The notes: generated by a model not told the origin, from the letters alone. A DNA stretch of 64,000 bases from an uncultured Bacteroidales bacterium (GCA_902779125.1 CACZAC010000004.1:1-64000); one strand, 5' to 3'; shown: positions 17,175 to 25,922, numbered from the stretch's first letter. Made by a program: numbers and translations.

Positions 17175-17525
17175 TCAATGATGAGTTTTTTTAGGGTGGC
17201 GCACAGGGCGCTTGATGTAGCGACACCAAGCATAAAAAGGGCGCGACTCCAAATAATGGAGGTTGCGCTGGTTGGCATAGGCTTCACGCTCAAACGAGAT
17301 ATTACGATAGGCATTGCCGTGCATGGGCAGCCTCATCAGCCACTCGACAAAATAGGCGAGATAGAAGAACACATACAGCATCTCGCGTTGCTGGGCCGTG
17401 TGGATGCGCTCGTGGTTCATCAATTCGTCACTCAGGTAAACACCTGGATGAACGAACAGCATCCCCAGCAGGTTGATTGCCGTGAATCCTCTGAATGGCA
17501 ATATTGTGGTGCGCACAATTTTCAC
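17175..17525 (-). CDS. Small HExxH-containing membrane-associated protein
   Basis: About 116 aa if started at GTG 17525. It has two hydrophobic segments (INLLGMLFVHPGVY and EMLYVFFYLAYFVEWLMRL) and the motif NHERIHTAQQ, which fits HExxH of zincin metallopeptidases, plus the later FEREAYANQ, whose Glu could be a third ligand. Similar small proteins with the pattern NHE-x-IHxxQ are common in Bacteroidetes and uncharacterised. The frame is open upstream to an ATG at 17564, but a strong -7 box at 17531-17538 would place the transcript start near 17525, which favours a near-leaderless GTG start. Directly followed by dacB. Confidence 0.6.
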   Translation of the reverse strand: MKIVRTTILPFRGFTAINLLGMLFVHPGVYLSDELMNHERIHTAQQREMLYVFFYLAYFVEWLMRLPMHGNAYRNISFEREAYANQRNLHYLESRPFYAWCRYIKRPVRHPKKTHH

Positions 17526-17530
17526 AGCCG

Positions 17531-17538
17531 CAAAGGTA
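17531..17538 (-). promoter_or_regulatory. -7 promoter box for the HExxH-dacB unit
   Basis: TACCTTTG on the minus strand. It would start transcription almost at the GTG codon proposed for the HExxH protein, and it lies inside the longer alternative reading frame, so it helps decide the start. Confidence 0.5.
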
Positions 17539-17677
17539 CAACAATATTCCACAAGAAACGTCATCCACACCTATTTTGGTTTTTTTTCACAATCGCAGCA
17601 CTGGCATGAGGGTGGCCAGTTTCACTCCGAAAAACAAGGAAAAATAAGAAAAAACCGCAATTTGTTAGCAAATAGCT

Positions 17678-17707
17678 TTGTTCTGTAAGTCAAAACAATT
17701 ACTTTTG
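17678..17707 (+). promoter_or_regulatory. Promoter of the ECF S-like membrane protein
   Basis: TTTG at 17678-17681, 18-bp spacer, TACTTTTG at 17700-17707; the start codon is 41 bp downstream. A good Bacteroidetes -33/-7 match. Confidence 0.65.
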
Positions 17708-17748
17708 CAGCTAGATATTTCCGTTTGACCTAAAAAACAAGGATTATT

Positions 17749-18330
17749 ATGCAACGAGCATTCAGATTGATTGGATTAGCTGCAATCTATACGGCAGGTT
17801 TCTTTGTAGTTGAGATATTCGGTGCACTGCATCCTTATGCATGGACTTATAGCGCCGTGCCTGCAGCCATTGTCTGTGCTTGGCCCTATTTCAAGCTATG
17901 CCAGCGCTATCCCATGCCTGGTGTCGCCATGTTGAGCGTCGTGTTATTGCTGCTGCTCAATTTCATCATCGGCCAGGGTCATGAGTTCCTGGTAATGGGA
18001 TGCTTCGGCTTCGGCATGATTGCCGAGGGACTGCGCAAACTCTTCGGCAACTGCCGTGGACGTTGGGGCGTCATCACCAGTTACACCGTGCTCTCGCTCA
18101 TTCCGTTCTCCAAGACCTGCGTCCTGTGGATTGACTTCGAGACAGCGATGAACATGTTCATGTCCAAGATGCGGGAACTCTATTACGCCACGATGGGACG
18201 TATGCTCTCCCGCACGATGTTGATTACAATGATCGTTCTCACGCTCGTTTTCGCCTTCTCGATGATGTGGATTCTCACCCGCGACTGGCGTCCTCGCGAG
18301 GATTACCACTTCGACTTTGACCAGGAATAG
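17749..18330 (+). CDS. MptD/Trep_Strep-type membrane protein (putative ECF transporter S component)
   Basis: 193-aa polytopic inner-membrane protein with about six hydrophobic segments. The mid-region IGQGHEFLVMGCFGFGMIAE-GLRK and the following VITSYTVLSLIPFSK-CVLWI resemble the Trep_Strep (MptD) family, which are predicted substrate-binding S components of energy-coupling factor importers. The substrate is unknown. No ECF ATPase or T component is nearby, so it would have to share a housekeeping energising module, or act alone. Own promoter; a tRNA gene follows. Confidence 0.6.
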   Translation: MQRAFRLIGLAAIYTAGFFVVEIFGALHPYAWTYSAVPAAIVCAWPYFKLCQRYPMPGVAMLSVVLLLLLNFIIGQGHEFLVMGCFGFGMIAEGLRKLFGNCRGRWGVITSYTVLSLIPFSKTCVLWIDFETAMNMFMSKMRELYYATMGRMLSRTMLITMIVLTLVFAFSMMWILTRDWRPREDYHFDFDQE

Positions 18331-18450
18331 CGCATTTCCCCATCAGTTTACGGGTCATTTTAGGGGTGGTCAATAGACCGCCAAACACTTTCATGCAGCA
18401 TTTTTTTGATTTTTTTCAGCAAAAATGCTTGCAGGTATAAAAAAAAGCAT

Positions 18451-18458
18451 TACCTTTG
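18451..18458 (+). promoter_or_regulatory. -7 promoter box for tRNA-Ser
   Basis: TACCTTTG 36 bp before the tRNA 5' end. The preceding 18331-18450 spacer is T/A-rich with no gene. Confidence 0.55.
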
Positions 18459-18494
18459 CACTCGCTATTGAAAAAATACTTTCAGCTAGCTACC

Positions 18495-18581
18495 GGAGAG
18501 GTGGGTGAGTGGCTGAAACCAGCAGTTTGCTAAACTGCCGTAGGGGTAACTCTACCGCAAGTTCGAATCTTGTCCTCTCCG
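18495..18581 (+). tRNA. tRNA-Ser (anticodon GCT)
   Basis: Acceptor arms GGAGAGG (18495-18501) and CCTCTCC (18574-18580) pair fully, with discriminator G at 18581. The D-arm (GTGAGTGGCTGAAACC), the anticodon stem-loop with loop TTGCTAA giving anticodon GCT, a long variable arm typical of class II (serine) tRNAs, and the T-arm with GTTCGAATC are all visible. CCA is not encoded. Reads AGC/AGU codons. Confidence 0.96.
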
Positions 18582-18584
18582 CTT

Positions 18585-18616
18585 ACAACCGACCGCGCAA
18601 GTGGCCGGTTGTTTTG
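18585..18616 (+). terminator. Terminator after tRNA-Ser
   Basis: ACAACCG pairs with CGGTTGT, with a further CC/GG pair inside one mismatch, followed by the T-rich GTTTTGTTA. It sits directly after the tRNA 3' end. Confidence 0.6.
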
Positions 18617-18710
18617 TTATACCCCATCGCCAAACTCGCAGTCGGCGATACCTTGAAGGGATGGAAATAGTAGATGATAATGCCCAGAACAATGGAGGCA
18701 AAGTATGCAA

Positions 18711-18748
18711 GAACGCCAAGCCGTGTGGTTTGGAGCGGCTTGGCGTTC
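18711..18748 (-). terminator. Perfect 13-bp hairpin downstream of the C10 protease gene
   Basis: GAACGCCAAGCCG (18711-18723) and CGGCTTGGCGTTC (18736-18748) are exact complements around a 12-nt loop, 34 bp beyond the stop codon of the minus-strand C10 gene. Weak U-run, so confidence is moderate. Confidence 0.55.
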
Positions 18749-18781
18749 AGGTTGTTTAGTGTTATCAGGGAGGAGCGACGA

Positions 18782-21181
18782 TTAATTGCCCTCGGAGGCG
18801 CCCAGGACCATGTCGATGAGGGAGGCGAGGTCGTTCATGCCCACATGCTGGTTGCCATCGATGTCAGCCGCCGCAACATTGAAACCTGTGGAGTCACCTC
18901 CCAGCAGATAATCGACCATCGCTGCGACATCAGCGATTGACACAGAGCCGTCACCGTTAACGTCGCCGAGCTTCACCTGAGGAACCACGGGGAAGACGAC
19001 GGTGTAAGCCGCTGTGGTATTAAGAGTCTTTTGGGCTCCTTCGCTATAGTAGTTGGCCATAAGGAAGTAGCTCCAACCATCGATGACGTTGGTCATGTCA
19101 AATTGCATTTTAGTGGTTTCGCCTGGGGCGAGCACCAGCCGCTGGCTCACGTCCTGCACACTCGTGCCATAGTTGTCATAGGTGTGTTTGTACAATATGG
19201 TTGAGATATCCTCGTCGTAGGTTGTCTCTCCGTTGTTAGTAATCGTGAGCTCGACGCTAATTTTGTCGCTATTGATAACCTTGCCAGTTTCATCAACATC
19301 AAGAACCCTGATAGTGCCGCTCAAGTTAGCAGCAGGCATCGGGTTGATGGTGATGTAACTGGTGGCGATGGGATTGCTGCCATCCTGGTTCCACGACCAA
19401 GTGAGGGTGTAGTTGCCCGGGGTATTGAACAAGTTGGTGTAATGGATATTACCCGTCTCGCCCGTTTCCAGACACACATAAACCGTAGCAGCAAAGGCGC
19501 CGTTGATGAACATATGCAGCAATTCATTGCTTGACAGACCATTATTGGTCATATTGACGTCAATGGCGATGGAACGGCCGGCGTGCATATAGCCCGTCAA
19601 GTAGACGTTGTTGATGACGTAGTCGCGCGTGCCAGGGGTGCCATGGCCAGTAAAAGAGCACTGGTTGCCGTCGATGGTCACCTCGATATAGTTGCGGTCA
19701 GCACCCACACAGGGATGCCAATTGTCCTGGCCTAACTCACTATACATGGGCAAGATGCGGTAGGTTCCGCTTGTAATGCCTTGGCCAAAAGCCAGTGCCT
19801 GGTTCTCACTACTGTAATAACGGGCTGGTTCGAATGACTCGATGTAGGCGCTGAAGAGCCTTTCGATCATCTCACCACTCTCGTTGAAGAGGCCCCAACC
19901 GAAGCGCACATCAATCATGTTGGAGGTATAGTTATAGAAATCTCCCGAGACAACGGCCTTGAATGATTGATTGGTGTCCTCACGAGTGCCGGTGTAGCTG
20001 TTAAGCATTACATTGGCCGACATGAGTTCAAAGATGTGGCTGCCACCCTTGTTAGGCTGAAAGCCTACAATAGCCCCCTGGGAGTAGATGTAGCCATAGG
20101 CACCAGCGGCACTACCCGTACCCTGCTCATCGGGGTTGATTACATTGAGCAGGTAGTAGCCATTGCTGTCGCCGTTCCAGCCCCAGTTGAAGTGGAACAT
20201 GCCATTGCCGTCATAGCCGTCGCAGATAAAGGCATGGCCGCCCGTCTTCTTGTTACCGAAATATATCACGGGGCGTCCCGCTACCAACTCGGCGTAAATA
20301 AGGTCGGTCCATCCCTGTGTACTGTAGTTGGAACGGCCCGCTACGTGAGCGCTGGCGTCATAGTCAAAATAGGCCGCTGCCATTGCAGGTATTGCAGCTG
20401 TAGGGGCGTTAGATGAGTATTTACCAAATGTCATCTTCATGGCCTGGGCACTATAGAGGTTCAACCTAGCGGCAGCCAGGGCTGCAACGCTAGCGGTATC
20501 GAACGTCTCGTAAGTGTCCTGCATCGCATTCCATTCAAAGTCGACAACAGGCAACTCAGGCATGTTAAATGACAAGGTCTCGTTGTTGGCGGTGTAAGTG
20601 CTGGTGTAAGCAGGAATGGGACGAGAGGGACGTACGGGCCATTTCCAGTAACGCATCACTTGGGACAAGGCAGTGGCAACGCAACCCGTATAAGCATGCT
20701 TGCCCGACGGGAGATAGGGCAACAGGATATTGTAAGGGTTGTCCTGGTCCCACGAGGAAGTCACCAGCGGGCGGATGGCACCAGCGTCACGTAACTGCGT
20801 CTCGGCCTTGGCACCACGCGTCAAGGCATCAATCTGGGTTGCATAGCCCTCGAGCAGATACTGCAAGCCCTCGGGCACGTTCCCGCTATCAAATGTACCC
20901 TCGTCGCTATAACCTAACACTGCGGGGGCACGGTCATCACCGGCGACGATGACATAACCGCGGCTGCCGTTGAACACATAGTAAGCAGCCTGGTCGGCAC
21001 CTGCGCTGGTACTCAAGCGAGTCGCTTTGCTCGCCATCTTGAGCGAAGTGGAAGGCAAGGCACGTGAAGCCATGAAACGGGCTGCAATCGTGCGCGCCTG
21101 ATTCTCGTTAATCGATTCGGCCCATACAGTGGTGGTGACTGTAAGGCACATCAGTAATAATAGTGTCTTAAAATTTCTCAT
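18782..21181 (-). CDS. C10 family (streptopain-like) cysteine protease with C-terminal dockerin
   Basis: 799-aa secreted protease. Order: signal peptide (1-21), Spi/streptopain-type propeptide (about 22-130, with YYVFNGSRGYVIVAGDDRA), catalytic C10 domain with Cys167 in YTGCVATALSQVMRYW and His316 in GGHAFICDGYDG followed by FHFNWGWNG, then beta-rich domains (about 370-725), and at the very end two dockerin-like Ca-binding repeats: GDVNGDGSVSIADVAAMV and ADIDGNQHVGMNDLASLI. C10 proteases degrade host and dietary proteins or process surface proteins after removal of the propeptide. There is no T9SS sorting domain after the dockerin. Monocistronic, with its own promoter and terminator. Confidence 0.92.
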   Translation of the reverse strand: MRNFKTLLLLMCLTVTTTVWAESINENQARTIAARFMASRALPSTSLKMASKATRLSTSAGADQAAYYVFNGSRGYVIVAGDDRAPAVLGYSDEGTFDSGNVPEGLQYLLEGYATQIDALTRGAKAETQLRDAGAIRPLVTSSWDQDNPYNILLPYLPSGKHAYTGCVATALSQVMRYWKWPVRPSRPIPAYTSTYTANNETLSFNMPELPVVDFEWNAMQDTYETFDTASVAALAAARLNLYSAQAMKMTFGKYSSNAPTAAIPAMAAAYFDYDASAHVAGRSNYSTQGWTDLIYAELVAGRPVIYFGNKKTGGHAFICDGYDGNGMFHFNWGWNGDSNGYYLLNVINPDEQGTGSAAGAYGYIYSQGAIVGFQPNKGGSHIFELMSANVMLNSYTGTREDTNQSFKAVVSGDFYNYTSNMIDVRFGWGLFNESGEMIERLFSAYIESFEPARYYSSENQALAFGQGITSGTYRILPMYSELGQDNWHPCVGADRNYIEVTIDGNQCSFTGHGTPGTRDYVINNVYLTGYMHAGRSIAIDVNMTNNGLSSNELLHMFINGAFAATVYVCLETGETGNIHYTNLFNTPGNYTLTWSWNQDGSNPIATSYITINPMPAANLSGTIRVLDVDETGKVINSDKISVELTITNNGETTYDEDISTILYKHTYDNYGTSVQDVSQRLVLAPGETTKMQFDMTNVIDGWSYFLMANYYSEGAQKTLNTTAAYTVVFPVVPQVKLGDVNGDGSVSIADVAAMVDYLLGGDSTGFNVAAADIDGNQHVGMNDLASLIDMVLGASEGN

Positions 21182-21227
21182 AATGGCATCCCTGGTTTAA
21201 TAATTGTTGAAATCAAAATGAATACTG

Positions 21228-21235
21228 CAAAGATA
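21228..21235 (-). promoter_or_regulatory. -7 promoter box for the C10 protease gene
   Basis: TATCTTTG on the minus strand, 46 bp upstream of the start at 21181. Confidence 0.55.
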
Positions 21236-21315
21236 CATCATTTTTCACTTCGAGCCGGCAATTATCGCCTGTATCCATCCTCTAATCTTTGAAAACCAAA
21301 ACCTGTTAATTATTA

Positions 21316-21349
21316 AAACTGAGACGCAAAAGGTTTTGCGTCTCAGTTT
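21316..21349 (-). terminator. Perfect 16-bp hairpin after the LRR protein gene
   Basis: AAACTGAGACGCAAAA (21316-21331) and its exact complement (21334-21349) form a 16-bp stem; the loop opens to a few bases. It lies 20 bp past the LRR gene's stop codon and before the C10 promoter, so it insulates the two transcription units. Confidence 0.75.
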
Positions 21350-21369
21350 ATTGAGTGTGATGTTTATTG

Positions 21370-22797
21370 TCAGTTGCTGCTGAGAAGGTAGTCGATGAGC
21401 GCTGTGACATCGGCAATACCGACGTTGTTGTCGCCATCCATGTCGGCTTCGGCAGGCGCAGTGGTGACATCATTCAGCAAGTAGTCAATCAGAGCCGTCA
21501 CGTCGCTGATGCCCACAATGCCATCGCCATTCACGTCGCCCATAATGACAGTAACATCGTCAATGCCATCATAGGGGTAAAAGTCCTCTTCACTAATACC
21601 CTCTACCGACCAGTGTTTTGCTCTTGCTGCCGCCACCTGGGCTTTGGTCATGGCGTTTTGTTCTGCCTCATTGTCCAGGTCCACTACCACCATATAACCG
21701 CCATTGGGTGGTGTTTCCAATGAGTTCACCAAATCATCCATCGCCTGGCCATTAATCTGGTTGTTGTAGAAATAGAGTTGGAACAACTGTGTGCAGCCAG
21801 CCACGTCAAGTGCCGTCAACTGGTTATCATTGCAATTGAACATCATGAGTTTGTTCAGGTTGGTCACATTAACTGAGGTCAACTGGTTGTTTTCACAGAA
21901 CAGTTGCTCCAGATCCACATTGCTGGTGACATCAAGCTCAGTGAGCTGGTTGCCCATGCACGAGAACACAGCCAAATGCGGATTCTGAGACAAGTCAAGT
22001 TCAGTGAGCTGGTTGTTCATACAATAGAGCATGGACAATAACGGGCAGTCAGTAACATCGAGTTGTGTCAAAGCATTATCACTGCAATCCAGATTTCTCA
22101 AGTCGGGACAGCGAGAGAGGTCTAGTGATTCGAGCTGGTTGTTGCAAACCACGAGTTTCCTCAAGTAGGTTTTATTGGACACGTTGAGCGATGTGATTGT
22201 GTTCCAATTCTCTTGGGATGTTCCATAAGGATTGCTGACATTAAGCTCATAAAGCTGAGTGAAGTATTCAATACCTGTGAGGTCGTGAATACCGCATGAC
22301 TGCGCATCAATCTTGCCGATGCCCATCATCTCAGACTCAGTGATAACCGCGTCGGCGCCGTAAGACTGGGAGAGCAACCAGTTACGGAAGTTCTCATCGG
22401 GGAAGTTTTCCTCATTGATGTCAATTCCAGTTACGACAGGCGGTTCTTCATCCACTACAAAATCGATATAAATTGATACCCAGAAATTGTCCCCGGTGAA
22501 ATCGGGCATGATGAAAGAATAGATGCCGCCAGGGAGTTCGGTGACATCATCGCTCGACAAGTTTTTATATCGAATACCATTGAACTTGTAACCGTTGAAA
22601 GGTTGGAAACTGAAGTAAACGGTTTGTCCCGCTTCGACGATTGTCATGCTGGAACCATCCAAGAGAGGACCCATATTGTTGTCGGTTCCCACTTGGACCA
22701 TGCCACTTGAGTAGGGAGAGGCATAGATTGCAACATACTGGGCTGTTGCCGTTAGGCTGGCAAAAAGAGCCACAAGGAGTAGTAAAAGTTTTTTCAT
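21370..22797 (-). CDS. Secreted leucine-rich-repeat protein with C-terminal dockerin
   Basis: 475 aa from the ATG at 22797 (MKKLLLLLVALFASLTATAQ, a signal peptide); an open frame further upstream overlaps the SH3 gene and is not used. Residues 20-115 form a beta-rich domain. Residues 120-390 carry about nine LRRs of some 21 residues with the pattern LxxLxCxxNQLTELDLSxN (internalin-like rather than BspA-like). The end holds two dockerin-like loops, GDVNGDGIVGISDVTALI and ADMDGDNNVGIADVTALI. LRRs usually bind protein partners, so a surface adhesion or binding role is likely. 77 bp after the SH3 protein gene, probably one operon. Confidence 0.88.
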   Translation of the reverse strand: MKKLLLLLVALFASLTATAQYVAIYASPYSSGMVQVGTDNNMGPLLDGSSMTIVEAGQTVYFSFQPFNGYKFNGIRYKNLSSDDVTELPGGIYSFIMPDFTGDNFWVSIYIDFVVDEEPPVVTGIDINEENFPDENFRNWLLSQSYGADAVITESEMMGIGKIDAQSCGIHDLTGIEYFTQLYELNVSNPYGTSQENWNTITSLNVSNKTYLRKLVVCNNQLESLDLSRCPDLRNLDCSDNALTQLDVTDCPLLSMLYCMNNQLTELDLSQNPHLAVFSCMGNQLTELDVTSNVDLEQLFCENNQLTSVNVTNLNKLMMFNCNDNQLTALDVAGCTQLFQLYFYNNQINGQAMDDLVNSLETPPNGGYMVVVDLDNEAEQNAMTKAQVAAARAKHWSVEGISEEDFYPYDGIDDVTVIMGDVNGDGIVGISDVTALIDYLLNDVTTAPAEADMDGDNNVGIADVTALIDYLLSSN

Positions 22798-22874
22798 ACG
22801 CTGTAAATTATTATGGTTAGTAAATACGTTAGTTTTATGCTTGATACCGACGCCAAATACATCGGCTTCATCCA

Positions 22875-23384
22875 TCAGCAGCAGTTGGTCAAGGGATTGC
22901 TGCAGAGCCATTCTGCCTCAATCCATCCGACGATGTCATATCCGTCCACCATAACCTTGACCCAGTCGCCCTGGATGTCCATGGGCATGAGTTCCATTTC
23001 CTGGTTGAAGGTGAACACGACGTTGGCATTGTCATCGGGTGCGTCACGCAGGTAAAGTTCTTGGCCACCGTAGTTACTCGAACCCAGCCCAAGTGCCCTG
23101 AAATGAATCCAATACTCACCAGTGTCCGAGCCCTCCAAGACCACCTCGGAATCATCGTCACCGGCGGTCCAGATGTCAACAATCTTCCACCAACCGTCCT
23201 GGGGCGTGGTCAAGGTCAACACATAATCGGTATCGTTCGAAAGCGACATAACCGTTCCCCCACTGGCCTTGTTGAGGATGTGGGTCATCATGCCGTCAGG
23301 CGAGAGATAGGCAACCAATGTGTCTTGTGCATTAAGGGTAAACAAGCTGACCAGCAAAGCGGCAAATAAGAACACATTTTTCAT
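22875..23384 (-). CDS. Secreted SH3-like domain protein
   Basis: 169 aa with a signal peptide (MKNVFLFAALLVSLFTLNAQ). The C-terminal 65 residues (QELYLRDAPDDNANVVFTF then GDWVKVMVDGYDIVGWIEAE) match bacterial SH3 (SH3_3-like) domains, which often bind peptidoglycan peptides or act as targeting modules. The N-terminal part is beta-rich and unassigned. It is first in a probable operon with the LRR-dockerin gene. A promoter lies at 23416-23423. The 23424-23533 stretch upstream shows nothing I can support. Confidence 0.75.
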   Translation of the reverse strand: MKNVFLFAALLVSLFTLNAQDTLVAYLSPDGMMTHILNKASGGTVMSLSNDTDYVLTLTTPQDGWWKIVDIWTAGDDDSEVVLEGSDTGEYWIHFRALGLGSSNYGGQELYLRDAPDDNANVVFTFNQEMELMPMDIQGDWVKVMVDGYDIVGWIEAEWLCSNPLTNCC

Positions 23385-23415
23385 AAAGCTTCAAAATAAG
23401 TGGTTAATGAATGCA

Positions 23416-23423
23416 CAAATATA
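23416..23423 (-). promoter_or_regulatory. -7 promoter box for the SH3/LRR unit
   Basis: TATATTTG on the minus strand, 31 bp upstream of the SH3 gene's start codon. Confidence 0.5.
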
Positions 23424-23533
23424 GGCATTATTTGATTGATAATACCATTTTGGGGCGCAAAAAACAATTTTGCTAGCTAAAAGTGTTCAAAAGCGGTTGA
23501 ATAACATTGATGAAACCATGGTTTCATCACAGG

Positions 23534-23668
23534 TTATTTCTTTTTATTCCTGGATTTCTTTTTCATTTCATAGACCATAGAAATGAAAGCGATAATCACT
23601 CCAAGTACAGCCACAAACAGTGTGACCAGGTCGTAGTTTTCTTTCAGAAAAGCGGTTACCGAGTCCAT
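23534..23668 (-). CDS. 44-aa single-pass membrane peptide
   Basis: Small frame starting at ATG 23668 and ending with TAA at 23534. The product begins MDSVTAFLKENYDLVTLFVA, has one hydrophobic helix (about residues 14-33, VTLFVAVLGVIIAFISMVYE) and a strongly basic tail (MKKKSRNKKK), the layout of a genuine single-pass inner-membrane peptide with a cytoplasmic C-terminus. It lies 13 bp after the CarboxypepD_reg-like gene, so it is probably translated from the same mRNA. No family is recognised. Confidence 0.6.
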   Translation of the reverse strand: MDSVTAFLKENYDLVTLFVAVLGVIIAFISMVYEMKKKSRNKKK

Positions 23669-23681
23669 ATGGGGTTATGCT

Positions 23682-24773
23682 TTAGTCTTTCTCATTCTTC
23701 TTGAAAAGTTCGTCCACAGCGGCCTTGAGGTTGGGAGCCAAGGGCGGGATGTGGTAATTATGTTCCAGGCGGCGCAGCTCGTCAATATCCATCTCCACCT
23801 CGTTCTCCTTGCGGGTCTGCTTGAACTCCTTTTTGTCGATGTAGTCGCGGCCGATGGTGTAGGTCTCGAGCAGGATGATGTAATCCTGGTCGGTTCTTTC
23901 AAAATGCCCCGACACAAGGATTTGTTTCATCACCAGGTCGTCTATGCGTGACTGCCCGTTCTCGTTGATGTTATAAAGCTCAAAATAGCCACGGTTGGCT
24001 TCATGTTTCTTCTTTTTCTCTTTTGGCTTCTTGCCGGTCTTGGCAGCCTTGGCTGCGGCCTTAGTTGCCTCGATGTGATCATCATAGGTCCAGAGGTCAA
24101 AGCTGGTAGTGCGCTGACCCGCCAGCATATCATCATCAATATAGCCCAACACCGAAATGGTGTCGCTCACCACACGGCGGCCTGATGGTTCCTCGGCTAT
24201 GAACAGAGAACCCTTGTTCACATCTTCAAGAATCTGTTTGTAACGGGTGGTCGTGTCGATGCGTGCCCACTTGTCGATGTAGTGGCCCACGAGGGTGCTG
24301 AGGATGAAGCGCAGAATGCCTTTACCTTTAGAAACGCTGCGGGTTTTGGCCGAAATCTTCTGCTTGGCCAACTCATAGGTGTTATCCACCACGCCAGCAC
24401 GGAAGTACAATGGACCCTCGTCACAGACATAGACGCAGCGGTAATAGGTCTGCACATAAAGCAGTTCCTTGGGCTTGACCTCGAGTTCGCTCAACTCGAA
24501 ATTCTGGTCCTGCATCACCACACACTGGCTGGGAATGGTATCCATTTTGACCTCCTTGGCCTTGAAAGCCACATGCGAGAAGAAAAGGTGGTTCACACCC
24601 TTGACATCGTCCAGCCAACCATCGTTATCGGTGGAACCCACCAGGGCTCCCTTCTCGTTGGTCACACACACCGCAGAGATAGGCAGTCCATCGGTGTCAA
24701 CGACTTGAATGCGCTGAGCCTGGGCGGCAAGCGCAATGACCAAGAATAAGAACAAGAGTAAAGACTGTTTCAT
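23682..24773 (-). CDS. Exported protein with CarboxypepD_reg-like N-terminal domain
   Basis: 363 aa with a signal peptide (MKQSLLLFLFLVIALAAQAQ). Residues 21-100 form a carboxypeptidase-regulatory-like beta sandwich (IQVVDTDGLPISAVCVTNE, DNDGWLDDV, VMQDQNFELSELEV) as found at the start of many Bacteroidetes outer-membrane proteins. The remaining 260 residues are not assigned; they include a Lys-rich stretch (GKKPKEKKKKHE, about residue 245) and a C-terminal helical end. Similar proteins are usually annotated as hypothetical. It may be a periplasmic or outer-membrane-associated accessory protein. The 44-aa peptide follows it directly. Confidence 0.7.
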   Translation of the reverse strand: MKQSLLLFLFLVIALAAQAQRIQVVDTDGLPISAVCVTNEKGALVGSTDNDGWLDDVKGVNHLFFSHVAFKAKEVKMDTIPSQCVVMQDQNFELSELEVKPKELLYVQTYYRCVYVCDEGPLYFRAGVVDNTYELAKQKISAKTRSVSKGKGILRFILSTLVGHYIDKWARIDTTTRYKQILEDVNKGSLFIAEEPSGRRVVSDTISVLGYIDDDMLAGQRTTSFDLWTYDDHIEATKAAAKAAKTGKKPKEKKKKHEANRGYFELYNINENGQSRIDDLVMKQILVSGHFERTDQDYIILLETYTIGRDYIDKKEFKQTRKENEVEMDIDELRRLEHNYHIPPLAPNLKAAVDELFKKNEKD

Positions 24774-24859
24774 ATCGATAATTCAGTTTTTGGCTTAATA
24801 TATAAAACACAAGGTGCTAAGAGAACTTGTTAGTTGAAAAATCGGTCATCTATAAAAAA

Positions 24860-24879
24860 TGCACTCTGTAGAGAGTGCA
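24860..24879 (-). terminator. Rho-independent terminator after porQ
   Basis: TGCACTCT pairs with AGAGTGCA around GTAG, and on the minus strand is followed by ATTTTTTATA. It lies 12 bp past the porQ stop codon. Confidence 0.7.
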
Positions 24880-24890
24880 AAGTGGGTTAT

Positions 24891-25922
24891 TTACTTGACC
24901 AACTCACCGATGGAAGTGGTGAGGTTGAACATGAAAGTCGTGGCACCGGTGTGTGGGCGCGCAAAGGCTGCACCGAATCCGAAGGCCCTCACCTTCAAGC
25001 CACCGCCGACTGAGAGGCCTGACATGAAGTCACGCTTGTAGGTCGCCATGTCGGAGCGGGTGCGGTAATTATAGCCAATGCCCAGATAGATGTTATCAGT
25101 TGGCAGAACGTCAACACCAAAGACGAGGTGGCGCAAGAGGTTGCTGCCGAAGGAATCTTTCTTGATCAGGCCGCTATTGGGGTTGTTGACATCTTCAATC
25201 TTATAGTAGGGCGATTTCCAGCGCGCCAGTTCATAGGCGGTAAGGTGCAGTCGAATGGGAGCATGGCCCAGCATCTTGCTGACACCAAACTGGATATCCC
25301 AAGGCAGATTGTCCTTAAACTCGTTGAATTTCTTCACCTGACCACCCAAATTCTTGGCCACTAACGAAGCGCTAAACTCGTGGTCGGGGTCATAGTAGTT
25401 GATACCCAAATCAGCAGCAACGGCACCCGCGCTGTAGTCCTCATACTTGGAGTAGAGATACTTCACGGTGATACCGCCACGGAAGCGGTCGCTGATGTCG
25501 TGGCTGTAGGTGAGGCTGAAGGCCATATCGCTGGCATTGAAAGTGCCCGTCTTGGTACCGTCGATGTCAGCGCCCTGGATATTACCGTAGCCGAAGTACT
25601 GGATGCCCACGCCAAAAGCGCCATGCTCGCTCACACCCTGACCATAGCGCAACCCAGCGAAATTGGTCTCACCAATGTAGCGCATGTAGTTGAGCCCCAC
25701 CTGATGGTCATACTCGGGTCCCAGCAGTGCGGGATTCTGCTCCACGAGGTTGATGTCGTCGTCAATGATGGTGAGGTTGTGCCCACCGAGGCCATAAACA
25801 TGGCTCGATGACGGCACAGACAGGAAGTTGTATGCCGTGGTCTTGACACCGTCATCGGCTATGGCAGACAATGCCACAGCGCACACGGTCATCAATATCA
25901 AGTGACGCAAATTGATTCTCAT
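24891..25922 (-). CDS. porQ: Type IX secretion system protein PorQ
   Basis: 343 aa from ATG 25922 (MRINLRHLILMTVCAVALSA, signal peptide); an earlier ATG at 25946 would add eight residues before the signal and is less likely. The N-terminus after cleavage (TTAYNFLSVPSSSHVYGLGG then NLTIIDDDINLVEQNPALLG) and the C-terminal GLSVGGGLKVRAFGFGAAFA ending in ELVK match PorQ of the PorV/PorQ beta-barrel family. PorQ is an outer-membrane barrel required for T9SS export and cell-surface anchoring of cargo. Its presence fits the two T9SS-tailed cargo proteins at 37446 and 42928. No other por gene lies nearby. Confidence 0.85.
   Translation of the reverse strand: MRINLRHLILMTVCAVALSAIADDGVKTTAYNFLSVPSSSHVYGLGGHNLTIIDDDINLVEQNPALLGPEYDHQVGLNYMRYIGETNFAGLRYGQGVSEHGAFGVGIQYFGYGNIQGADIDGTKTGTFNASDMAFSLTYSHDISDRFRGGITVKYLYSKYEDYSAGAVAADLGINYYDPDHEFSASLVAKNLGGQVKKFNEFKDNLPWDIQFGVSKMLGHAPIRLHLTAYELARWKSPYYKIEDVNNPNSGLIKKDSFGSNLLRHLVFGVDVLPTDNIYLGIGYNYRTRSDMATYKRDFMSGLSVGGGLKVRAFGFGAAFARPHTGATTFMFNLTTSIGELVK

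Noticed and set aside
17174-17314. N-terminal extension of DacB by 47 codons
   Set aside because: The extension overlaps the upstream gene and would bury the signal peptide that begins at 17173.
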